Part shown: in pieces, positions 53,041 through 61,245 of the stretch
Layout: every line of letters starts with the position of its first letter
Position numbering within the stretch: the first letter of the stretch is position 1
From: Spirochaetales bacterium
GTDB taxonomy: Bacteria; Spirochaetota; Spirochaetia; DSM-2461
Assembly (NCBI GenBank): GCA_028533045.1
Contig: JAQQAP010000045.1
Span: 1-64,000, forward strand
DNA: 64,000 nt
Reading direction: 5' to 3'
Program-made: the position numbers and the translations under genes
The notes under the pieces: generated by a model
Database searches by the model: none
What the model was told of the DNA's origin: nothing
The model's input: the letters and a program-made list of their open reading frames with translations, nothing else

Positions 53041-54314
53041 TTGGACATATCCAGTTCTTTCTCCCCTTTGGCAACCAGAAGGGTTCCCATCATGTCACCG
53101 GTAACATTGGTAATGGTTCGTCCCATGTCCAAAAGGGCGTCGATTCCCAGAATCATGGCGTAGGCAGCGGCTACGGCCGAACCGGCCTCGATGGTAATAC
53201 CGATAGAGTTGAGTACCATGAGGAGCATGATGGCTCCGGCCCCGGGGATTCCCGCAGAACCGATGGAGGCCAATACGGCGGTAAGAATAATGGTAAACTG
53301 CTGGGCCAGACTCAGGTCCATTCCTACGGCGTTGGTAATAAACAGGGCGCAAACACCCATGTAAATGGCCGTACCGTCCATGTTGATGGTCGCTCCCAGG
53401 GGCAGGGTAAAGGAAGAGATCTTCCTGGGGACACCCAGATTTTCCGTCATATTCCGCATGGTAACCGGCAGGGTTCCGCTGGAAGAACGGGTTACGAAGG
53501 CGGTAATCATCGCTTCCCGGGCGCCCTTGAAGAAAGTCAGGTAGCCGAGTTTGTTAATGATAAGGAACACACCGTATACCAGGGCGATCTGCAGAGCAAA
53601 CCCAATGTAGGCCGTAAGAGTTACCAGTCCCAGAGAACCAAAGGCTTTGGCTCCCTGCTTACCAAAAACAACAGCAATAAGAGCAAATACACCAATGGGA
53701 GCGTATTCCAGAATCCAGCGAACGATGACATACATCACTTCCGCCGCCCCGTTGAATACTTTAAAAAGGGCCTTTCCACTCTCCTGAAGCTTTTCATCTT
53801 CCGAATTGCTTACCACGGAGATACCAATACCAAAGACAAGGGCGAAGAAGATAATAGGCAGAACCTGACCCTGACTCAGAGCGCCAAAGGGGTTCTTGGG
53901 GATGATAGCCAGAAGGGTATCGACAAACTTGGGCTGGGACAGGGCTTTACCGGCGGCACTCGCATCGGCGGCAAGATTCAGACCCGCACCGGGATGAAAA
54001 ATATTGGCCACAAGAAGACCGATAGTAACGGCCAGAGCGGAAGTGAGCATGTAGTAAACAAAGATGCGCACACCAATCTTTCCCAGTTCCCGGGGATGAA
54101 CGCTGGATGCACCGACCACGAGGGTACACAAAATAAGGGGCATAACGATCATCTTAAGCAGATTGACCAAAATGCTTCCTAAAGGCTGAACCACAGCCAC
54201 GGAAGGCCCAAAAATAATACCCGCAATGGCCCCAAGAACCAAACCGATAAGAATCCGCAAGAGCAGATTCGTGTTGAAATACCAGGAAAAGATACCTTTC
54301 TTCTTTTCTCCCAT
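53028..54314 (-). CDS. Dicarboxylate/amino acid:cation symporter (SDF family)
   Basis: The 428-residue transporter has the DAACS layout. About eight membrane helices are followed by the hairpin and substrate site AFVTRSSSGTLPVT, and GATINMDGTAIYMGV binds sodium and substrate. The usual SSSAATLP is SSSGTLP. It should take up glutamate, aspartate or C4-dicarboxylates with Na+ or H+. TTGGAGGA precedes the ATG. Confidence 0.92.
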   Translation of the reverse strand: MGEKKKGIFSWYFNTNLLLRILIGLVLGAIAGIIFGPSVAVVQPLGSILVNLLKMIVMPLILCTLVVGASSVHPRELGKIGVRIFVYYMLTSALAVTIGLLVANIFHPGAGLNLAADASAAGKALSQPKFVDTLLAIIPKNPFGALSQGQVLPIIFFALVFGIGISVVSNSEDEKLQESGKALFKVFNGAAEVMYVIVRWILEYAPIGVFALIAVVFGKQGAKAFGSLGLVTLTAYIGFALQIALVYGVFLIINKLGYLTFFKGAREAMITAFVTRSSSGTLPVTMRNMTENLGVPRKISSFTLPLGATINMDGTAIYMGVCALFITNAVGMDLSLAQQFTIILTAVLASIGSAGIPGAGAIMLLMVLNSIGITIEAGSAVAAAYAMILGIDALLDMGRTITNVTGDMMGTLLVAKGEKELDMSKWTK

Positions 54315-54337
54315 AAAATAAATCCTCCAAAAACGTA

Positions 54338-54377
54338 GTAGAAGGTTTCATTCTACACGAAATGTGAATTTTTACAA
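54338..54377 (-). promoter_or_regulatory. Candidate symporter promoter with hairpin
   Basis: On the minus strand TTGTAA (54377-54372) and TAGAAT (54355-54350) are 16 bases apart. The -10 overlaps a dyad GTAGAA / TTCTAC (54338-54356), which may be an operator or a transcript-start hairpin. Confidence 0.45.
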
Positions 54378-54525
54378 GAAAAAGATTGTTTTCCGGTTCA
54401 GCCGGTACGGAACTGGCTACGCCGGGTGGAAGTATTTAGATTTGATATCGCCGGGGGCTATTGAGAGGTATTTTTGGGGAACATATGTTATACGGCAATT
54501 AGAAATGGCAAAACTTCTCAAGTAA
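54364..54525 (+). CDS. Possible small ORF or gene fragment
   Basis: A 53-codon plus-strand frame (GTG 54364 to TAA 54525) reads like a real protein C-terminus, with GWKYLDLISPGAIERYFWG and IRQLEMAKLL. It fills the gap between two minus-strand genes. No ribosome site or clear start is visible, and I cannot name a family. It may be a remnant of a lost gene, or chance. Confidence 0.25.
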   Translation: MNFYKKKIVFRFSRYGTGYAGWKYLDLISPGAIERYFWGTYVIRQLEMAKLLK

Positions 54526-54527
54526 AA

Positions 54528-55136
54528 CTACAACTCCTCAGTCTTGAACTGAGTATACCCCTCGTAGTAATAGCTCACGTCAATTCCCTTCATAAAAAGC
54601 TCCCGGTCACCAATCTTATCTGTTAAGGCCTCTTTGAGGAGAAATTTAATTTCTATGTCCTTAACCACACTGCGCTGCATGGAAGAGAGGTAATCCTCCT
54701 TATCCACCAGGTTCCAATCAATAACCCGTTGAATCTCTTTCTTTAAAATCAGATCCAGCCAGATACGGGTAGCCCGGCCGTTTCCTTCCCTAAAGGGGTG
54801 GGCAATATTCATTTCTACGTATTTTTCTATAATCCGGTCATAGTTATTTTGTGGCATCTTATCAATGCTGGCCAGCGACTGTTCCAGATACATAAGGGGG
54901 GCAAAGCGAAAGTCCCCTTTGGCAATATTAACGTCCCGAACTTTGCCGGAAAAATAATAAATATCTTCAAACAAATAAGCATGTATAAAGGAAAGACCGG
55001 AAAAAGTGCCTACTTCCGCTTTATTAATATCTCCCGAATCATAGAGTTGCCGGGCCTTCTGCTTACTGATTTTTTCTTCGGTCACGGCGAGTTCTACCTG
55101 GTTTGTAATATTTAATTTGTTTTTGAGTATCACCAT
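54528..55136 (-). CDS. Fic-family protein, class III arrangement
   Basis: The 202-residue protein has the complete Fic motif HPFREGNGR (H113-R121), which catalyses AMP transfer. A SYYYEG sequence (188-193) near the C-terminus matches the (S/T)xxxE(G/N) inhibitory helix. Placement of this helix at the C-terminus and the short length correspond to class III Fic proteins such as NmFic, which are self-inhibited. There is no separate antitoxin gene beside it. The target is unknown. Confidence 0.88.
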   Translation of the reverse strand: MVILKNKLNITNQVELAVTEEKISKQKARQLYDSGDINKAEVGTFSGLSFIHAYLFEDIYYFSGKVRDVNIAKGDFRFAPLMYLEQSLASIDKMPQNNYDRIIEKYVEMNIAHPFREGNGRATRIWLDLILKKEIQRVIDWNLVDKEDYLSSMQRSVVKDIEIKFLLKEALTDKIGDRELFMKGIDVSYYYEGYTQFKTEEL

Positions 55137-55145
55137 AACCTCTCT

Positions 55146-55583
55146 TTATCTAACCTCTTCAGGCAAAACAAGCCTATACCCGGGCCTCACCCCCCACTCC
55201 CGGAACTTCCCCTGATTTACTTCAAGGGCATACATGGCCGGAGCGGCGGAAGGTACCGAACTGGTATCCAGAGGTTCCATATCCCGTATGTCAACAATCA
55301 CCCCGTCCCTATCGATGTAGGCTATGGAAAGGGGTATGAGGGTGTTTTTCATCCAAAAGGAGCGTGTTCTCTCATCGTCAAAGATAAAGAGCATGCCCCG
55401 GTCCTCATCCAGGGATTCCCGGTGCATGAGGCCGGTCTGCCGTTCCTCGTTGGTACGAGCCAGTTCTACCGTAATATCATGGCCTTTTATGGTCATAAGC
55501 GCCTCTTCCAGACCATGGGCGCTCTTGGTGGAGCAAGAAAAAGTCAGTATTAATAAAATCAGAGGGGAAAGGATTTTTTTCAT
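55146..55583 (-). CDS. DUF192 lipoprotein
   Basis: The 145-residue protein starts with a lipoprotein signal (LILLILTFSC, Cys-17) and then the DUF192 domain: GLMHRESLDEDRGMLFIF, FWMKNTLIPLSIAYID and the PAMYALEVNQG end. Its function is unknown, though DUF192 is usually secreted. It is four bases after its upstream neighbour on the minus strand. Confidence 0.88.
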   Translation of the reverse strand: MKKILSPLILLILTFSCSTKSAHGLEEALMTIKGHDITVELARTNEERQTGLMHRESLDEDRGMLFIFDDERTRSFWMKNTLIPLSIAYIDRDGVIVDIRDMEPLDTSSVPSAAPAMYALEVNQGKFREWGVRPGYRLVLPEEVR

Positions 55584-55586
55584 CTT

Positions 55587-56198
55587 TTAGAACTCCTCGG
55601 CGAATTCTTTGCGGGAGGTTTCCCGGTAGCTGTCTCTTACGCGGCTCTCTTCCAGGGAGGCCTCAAAGGAGACCCGGTCCAGGTATTTTACCGTAAGGGG
55701 GTACTCCAGGGAGAGAATCGTGTCTTCCGAATACCAGGCGGCGTACTGGGGGGTCATGTCGTCGGGCTCGCCGTATTTATCGTGGAGCCGGGAGTAGATG
55801 GTAAAGTAGTCGATTCTCTCCCGGCTCATTTCCAATTCAATAATAAAGAGCTTCTCTTCCCGGAATTGAAACCAGGCCCGTTCTATGAATCCGGTGCCCC
55901 GACTGTCTATGATGTTCTCGTTGGGGTTGTTGAACATGGTCACTTCCACGTCCCCCCGGTAGGCAAAGTAGTTATCCGCCAGAAGAGCGTCCTTGGTTTC
56001 CTCAAGGCCCATGCCCAAATAGAGTTCCCGGTAACGTCCCCGAACAGGCTCGTAGAGTTTTTCTGTCTCTTCGCTCCCGGTCTCCTCAGCCCCGCTACCA
56101 AAAGGAGCCTCCTGGGCGCTTAGAAGGATGGGACAGCTTAAAATCAGCATAAAAAAAATCAGCTTTTTCACTCTTAGATTATCGGTCCCTAGAGCCAT
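55587..56198 (-). CDS. Hypothetical secreted protein
   Basis: The 203-residue protein has an N-terminal signal peptide (KKLIFFMLILSCPILLSAQ) and a mature part with repeated YR/RE and acidic segments. LYLGMGLEETKDALLADNYF resembles a helix at the start of a small periplasmic domain. No named family is recognised. The ATG at 56198 overlaps the zinc-ribbon gene by ten bases; a GTG ten codons later is also possible. Confidence 0.65.
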   Translation of the reverse strand: MALGTDNLRVKKLIFFMLILSCPILLSAQEAPFGSGAEETGSEETEKLYEPVRGRYRELYLGMGLEETKDALLADNYFAYRGDVEVTMFNNPNENIIDSRGTGFIERAWFQFREEKLFIIELEMSRERIDYFTIYSRLHDKYGEPDDMTPQYAAWYSEDTILSLEYPLTVKYLDRVSFEASLEESRVRDSYRETSRKEFAEEF

Positions 56199-56497
56199 AG
56201 CTTAATCAGAAAGAGGAGGAGTCCCGTTAAGAGAAGGATTCCCACGGCAAAAAAGACCGGGGGAAGGTCCAAAAGGGGGCGCTGTTTCTTCTTTCTCTCT
56301 CCGTCCAGGGGGTGAACGGCTTCCCGGTCTCCCAAATATCCGCAGGAGGGACAGCCCGCATCAAATTCCTTCTCATCCCCGGAATAGCTGCACCGGGGGC
56401 AAACTACGGCGCCAAAATAGCGACCGCAGGAGGGACATTTGAGGGCATTTTGGGATACTTTTTTCCCGCAATGGTTGCAATAAAAGGATCGGGACAT
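56189..56497 (-). CDS. Zinc-ribbon protein with C-terminal membrane helix
   Basis: The 102-residue protein has five CxxC pairs: CNHC, CPSC, CPRC and CPSC plus neighbouring cysteines, forming two zinc ribbons. A basic linker and a final membrane helix (FFAVGILLLTGLLLFLIKL) follow. It probably sits on the inner face of the membrane. Its ATG overlaps the stop of the large phosphatase gene (TAATG), so it is co-translated with it. Confidence 0.75.
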   Translation of the reverse strand: MSRSFYCNHCGKKVSQNALKCPSCGRYFGAVVCPRCSYSGDEKEFDAGCPSCGYLGDREAVHPLDGERKKKQRPLLDLPPVFFAVGILLLTGLLLFLIKLWL

Positions 56498-59400
56498 TAA
56501 TTCTTCTCCACAGCTAATATGGTAAGGTCGTCAAACTGGTCGTCCTCATCGAGGTGACTAAAGTAAACATACTCCGGAAATCCCGCTTTTTCTTCGGGAT
56601 GCTTAAAATAATCCCGATATTGGAGAAAATGGTCCCGGAGGAACTGGTCGATTTTCTTGTCCACCTGGATGGTGTGGTCCGGATCGGCCCGGTGGTAGGG
56701 GTGGAGGCGGAAGATCTTTTCTATGGCCACCAACGCGGTTACGGCCTCTTCCGCCGTACCCTTGCAGGTGGAGAAGTCGAACTGGAAGCGCAGGTCCTTG
56801 TCCGGATTGTGGTACTTGATAAGTTCGTAGGATCCCTTGTTCATAACCTGGGGCACGATATCCTGCATTCGGGGTATACCGAATTCCTCAAAGCCCTCCC
56901 CTTCGTGGTGATTAATCTCTTTCCCTTCGGGCACATCGCCGTGGCAGCTGTTGTCACATACAATGCGCTCGTAGGCATCGTTACGGAAATAGCGCTGGGA
57001 CTCTTCGATACCGTCGGTGAACATGAACATGATGTCCCCGGAGTTGAGCTTATAATTCTCCTGCTGGTAACCGTCTTTCATCTCTACCAGGAAGGAGTCA
57101 ATCTGTCCCGCCGCCGGAGCTTCGCCCAGTTCTATCTCCACCATTTTATTTGTGACGCTGTCATACTTGTGAAAATACTTATCCCCCGCATGACTCAACA
57201 CACACTGACCGCTTTTATTGTTTATAACCATCATGGAGAAGGCGGCAAAACGGCCCTGGAAACCTACTTCGTTCAGAAGGTCGTTAATGTTGTAGATGAT
57301 GGGAGGCAGATTGATGCCCTTTCGCGGCTCCATCTCCCGGCAATGGCTTACGAACAGGGTGGCAACTTCCACCATGATAAGTGAGGCGGAAACCCCCTTA
57401 CCGGCGATATCGCATTTGATAACGGCGTAGTGTTCATCGTCCAGCTTTCGGTAGTCAAAATAGTCCCCCGATACCCCTTTGGCCCCTTCATAGTAGCCGT
57501 AGAAAACCAGGTTACCATCCTCTTTAAAACCGGTGGTAAGCTTTCGTTTAGAGTCCCCTACCAAACGTTCTTCCAGAGGAATAAAGGCCTTCTGCATATC
57601 CTTACCAACGGTAAGTTCCTTGCTCGCTTCGGCCGCCTTGGCCAGCTGCAGGGTCATCTGGTTAATAGTTTCTCCCAGTTCGCCCAGCTCGTCGGAGGAT
57701 TTAATCTCCATAAGCTTATTTTTCAGAACCGATTTATCCTCTGTATCCCGGATAACCTGTACGTGATCGGCCAGAAGGCGAATAGGCCGAATCATGGTGG
57801 ACGCCATAAGGAAGGCTCCCAGAATAGAGGCGGCAATGGCGATGGCAAAGGTAATACTGGTAATAACAAAGATGTTTCGCCGGGTAGCCTTAATCTGACT
57901 TATGAGGGGACCCACGGAAACGTCCAGTCGAATCGCCCCGCGGTAGTAGGTTTCCGAACCCTTTTCCTGATACACAACGGGCTTGTAGAAGGTAAAAACC
58001 TGCTCATTCTCTCCCAAAAGAAGAAGTTCGGCCGGATTGAATTCGGGTTCACTTAAGATTCCCACCTGGTCCGTAATGGCTGTGAGCGATTCGTCAATCT
58101 GATCGGAAAGGAGATTGATGGTCTCACTGATTTCGTCGATTTTATCCTTTGAGCCTCCCTGAAGCAGGAGGGCGGTGGCTTCACTGTTGAGCTGGTCGTA
58201 ATTGCGGACCATATCGGCCAGGCTTTCCGAAGCGAGGCTGTTAATCCGATTTTCCACCTCTTCCAGCCGTGGCTCTATCACATCCCAGAGCGGAGTGTTC
58301 CCTACGGAAAAGGTGGTAAGAAATTCCTTTTCGATAAGAATAGCCGCGACCTCCGGCGAGATATGGCGCATCTCCTCATTCAGAACAAACCGGCCCTCCT
58401 CTTCCTGGTAGAGGCTCTCCAAAAGACTTTCCTCTTCTTCGGTCAGGGTGGAGATTATGCTGGTGTAATCCCGGGATGAGTAGCTCTCCGGCAGGGCCTG
58501 GTAAAGATCGATATCCTCCTTATTGGAGGCCCAAATGTAGTTATAATGGTCAGGATCGCTAAATCCCTTACCGGTGATGGTGGTTCCCAGGGCCTCTTCC
58601 ATGGCGGAAGTCTGCCGGGGGAGGAGGCTCAATTCGATACGGTTTCCCAGGGGCAGATAACTTTCCGCCCCGGAAGCCAGGGTATTTACCATCATGTGGC
58701 TTCGTTTCTCCAGCTCGTCCCCCAGGGAGATCTGCTGGGTGGTAATCATGTAGTTCCCCAATACCAGGGCAACCAAAAGGACAATGGAAACAACCAGGGC
58801 CAGGAAGGCCAGGGTAAATTTCGCTCGGAGTCCGACTCCCTGTTTTTTCATAGTACTCATCCTTTCTTCCGCCAGTTCGGAAGCCATAAGGGTTCCCTCA
58901 ATGAGGGCTTGTGCGTTAATTTCCAGTTCCCGATTCTCCTGCCAGAGCCGTACCGACTTAAGAGCCAGTAGAGGTATGAGAATCAGGAGAAAGGCTAATA
59001 GCAGGTAGAAGCTGACCCGGTTAAGGGCCAGACGGAGGGCTCTATCCTGAATGAGAGTCCAGTCCATGGTAAAGCTGCGGGTAAAGTCACCAAATTTCAC
59101 ATTCCCCGTGGCATCCAGTTTTATCATGTTGCGGGCAAAGACGATGCCCCGCAGGGGATGTTCCACCCCAATGTAGTAGACCCCTTCCCGCATATCGTCG
59201 ATAATCGGACCGTATATGCTGTAGTCGGAGGTAACCGTAAAGTCCTCATCCACAAAGTATTCGTAGTCCCAGGGAGCCTGGCCGTTTTTATCCACCAAAA
59301 CCCGGACCACATCGCCTCCGGCGGCGAACCCCCGCCCTCTTATGTCCAGAACAATGCTCTCTTCCCGGTTCTTTGAAGAGCCGACCCAGCTGATGTAGGT

Positions 59401-61245
59401 AACGGGAATATACTTGTTCATGCGGAAGCGGAGGGTCTCGATCTTTCCCATATTCCCCGTTTTGTCCAGGGACCCCACGGCCAGGAGCCAAAAACCGTCA
59501 TCCCGGTTGCTCAGCTTCACAGCCCGGTCGGTGGTCATAACTCTCTGGGGCGGATCGAATTTATCGGTGTCGAACTCTTCTATGCTAAAGGGGTCGTTTC
59601 CCAGGTAAACCAGGTTGTATGAGTAGCCTGCCAGGTCCTCGTCTTCCGGTGAGTTCCAGGCCAACACGGGAGAGTTGCTCATCAAGGCCCCGAAGGCGTC
59701 CGTTTCGGGACGGATAAATACAACCGGAGAGGGGGGTGTCGTGTCCCTGTAGTAGGGAACGTGGAGCGGTTCGGACCAGTTGCCCGCATTGTCCCGCACG
59801 CTTATGTGGATATACCAGACCCCGTCGTCGTCGGCCGTATTAGTCGTGGCCCGGGGCCTTAAAATCAGTCTTTCACCATTGGTGGACGGATCGGTATCGG
59901 GGTTTCTGTCCCAGCCCAGACGGTACCCTTCTATACCGGAGGAGTCCTCCGGTACGGTCCAGCTAAAGGTCACCAGGCTTTTGGGGTTTCTCTCGCCCAG
60001 GGTAAAGGAGACCGGTTCAATACGGGGTTTGTCCACCGATTTATCTGGAGCCAGCATGACGAGCCTGTTCCTGTCGCCAATCTGGTTCTCCCAAAAGAGA
60101 TAGAGGTCGCCCTTAAATATGAGAGGAATACCGTAGGAGGAGTTCCCCTGGCCCCGGCTCATCCGGTCTCCCCCCAGATAGGTCGTTTTCAAATCGGTCA
60201 TGACCACCTGATTCCCGTCCCGGTTATCGAACCAAAGAACGTACTGGCTGCCGTCCTTCTCAAAGTATCGGGGCGCGGCATTATAACGGTAGCCGGTGGT
60301 AACAGGAGTAAAATTGCCCGCCACATCGCCGTTCCGATCCAGACGGGCCGTATAGATTTGAGGGGATAGCTGGGAATAATGCCTTTCCCAGGTCATAATC
60401 AGCCCCTCCTCCCCGGAAGAGAGAGAAGGTCTCTGGTTATCCCAGTAAATCGATTCCTGACTGACACCCTCATAGCTTTCGTCCCTGTCGGTGAGGAGTT
60501 TGGGGGCAGACCAGCCCGTACTTCCCGCTTCCCGACTTAATAGGTAAATCTGCCAGGTAATTCGAGCGCCCGTATAGAGTGACTGGAACACCACGTAATC
60601 CCGGCCGTCATGGGACTGGAAATCGGGGAGAAAGTTCCAGGTAAGTTCCTCATCTGTTATAAGGGGAGCCGGTTCGGTCCATTCCCCGTTAATTATTTCC
60701 GTATAAATTATTTGTAAGGATGATGTCAGAGTCAGTCCGCTCTCTCCCCCACTGGCGCTCCGGGTACTAAAAAGAATGAGGTTTCCATCGGATTTTTCAT
60801 AGAGACGGGGAGCCAAACTGGTTACTTCCGAAAGGATTTCTCCGCTCCGGATAAAGTCGCTCTCCCCCGCCCTTTTCTTATAGACCGCAATGGTGTTCTC
60901 ATCTTCATGAAAGGCCATGTGAAAGTCGCCGGAAGAGTCGGCTACCAAAGAGAATAAGGACACCTGATCTTCCCAAAAATACTTGATGGGATCGAGTATG
61001 ACTTTGTCCGAAGTCCACACTATCCCGTCATGGGAGGAGATAGAGTGAAAGGCCACCGTACCGTCTGCCTCGTTAAACTCCTGCCAAACAGCAAGGATCT
61101 CATTGTCCGAATTGACCACTTGGGGAAAACGGGCGTCCCGATCGGCCATGATCTGTTCGTTTTCCCAAAAGAAATCGACTTGACCAAAAAGAGGAAGAGA
61201 GAGAAAAATAAATAGTAGAAGGGGCAGCCATTTTTTAAAGTCCAA
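56497..61245 (-). CDS. Large secreted-propeller / HAMP / SpoIIE phosphatase
   Basis: This 1582-residue membrane protein begins with a signal peptide (KKWLPLLLFIFLSLPLFGQ). An extracellular beta-propeller of sialidase-like repeats (about 25-420) and fibronectin/Ig-like segments (to about 700, for example RDNAGNWSEPLHVPYYRDTT) follow. Then come membrane helices, a sensor region, HAMP (IRPIRLLADHVQVI) and a C-terminal SpoIIE-type PP2C phosphatase. The phosphatase metal-binding acidic residues are in GVSGDYFDY, KCDIAGKGVSASLIM and FTDGIEES. It should dephosphorylate an anti-sigma-factor antagonist or similar partner in response to an external ligand. It overlaps the TPR-like gene by 11 bases. Confidence 0.87.
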   Translation of the reverse strand: MDFKKWLPLLLFIFLSLPLFGQVDFFWENEQIMADRDARFPQVVNSDNEILAVWQEFNEADGTVAFHSISSHDGIVWTSDKVILDPIKYFWEDQVSLFSLVADSSGDFHMAFHEDENTIAVYKKRAGESDFIRSGEILSEVTSLAPRLYEKSDGNLILFSTRSASGGESGLTLTSSLQIIYTEIINGEWTEPAPLITDEELTWNFLPDFQSHDGRDYVVFQSLYTGARITWQIYLLSREAGSTGWSAPKLLTDRDESYEGVSQESIYWDNQRPSLSSGEEGLIMTWERHYSQLSPQIYTARLDRNGDVAGNFTPVTTGYRYNAAPRYFEKDGSQYVLWFDNRDGNQVVMTDLKTTYLGGDRMSRGQGNSSYGIPLIFKGDLYLFWENQIGDRNRLVMLAPDKSVDKPRIEPVSFTLGERNPKSLVTFSWTVPEDSSGIEGYRLGWDRNPDTDPSTNGERLILRPRATTNTADDDGVWYIHISVRDNAGNWSEPLHVPYYRDTTPPSPVVFIRPETDAFGALMSNSPVLAWNSPEDEDLAGYSYNLVYLGNDPFSIEEFDTDKFDPPQRVMTTDRAVKLSNRDDGFWLLAVGSLDKTGNMGKIETLRFRMNKYIPVTYISWVGSSKNREESIVLDIRGRGFAAGGDVVRVLVDKNGQAPWDYEYFVDEDFTVTSDYSIYGPIIDDMREGVYYIGVEHPLRGIVFARNMIKLDATGNVKFGDFTRSFTMDWTLIQDRALRLALNRVSFYLLLAFLLILIPLLALKSVRLWQENRELEINAQALIEGTLMASELAEERMSTMKKQGVGLRAKFTLAFLALVVSIVLLVALVLGNYMITTQQISLGDELEKRSHMMVNTLASGAESYLPLGNRIELSLLPRQTSAMEEALGTTITGKGFSDPDHYNYIWASNKEDIDLYQALPESYSSRDYTSIISTLTEEEESLLESLYQEEEGRFVLNEEMRHISPEVAAILIEKEFLTTFSVGNTPLWDVIEPRLEEVENRINSLASESLADMVRNYDQLNSEATALLLQGGSKDKIDEISETINLLSDQIDESLTAITDQVGILSEPEFNPAELLLLGENEQVFTFYKPVVYQEKGSETYYRGAIRLDVSVGPLISQIKATRRNIFVITSITFAIAIAASILGAFLMASTMIRPIRLLADHVQVIRDTEDKSVLKNKLMEIKSSDELGELGETINQMTLQLAKAAEASKELTVGKDMQKAFIPLEERLVGDSKRKLTTGFKEDGNLVFYGYYEGAKGVSGDYFDYRKLDDEHYAVIKCDIAGKGVSASLIMVEVATLFVSHCREMEPRKGINLPPIIYNINDLLNEVGFQGRFAAFSMMVINNKSGQCVLSHAGDKYFHKYDSVTNKMVEIELGEAPAAGQIDSFLVEMKDGYQQENYKLNSGDIMFMFTDGIEESQRYFRNDAYERIVCDNSCHGDVPEGKEINHHEGEGFEEFGIPRMQDIVPQVMNKGSYELIKYHNPDKDLRFQFDFSTCKGTAEEAVTALVAIEKIFRLHPYHRADPDHTIQVDKKIDQFLRDHFLQYRDYFKHPEEKAGFPEYVYFSHLDEDDQFDDLTILAVEKN

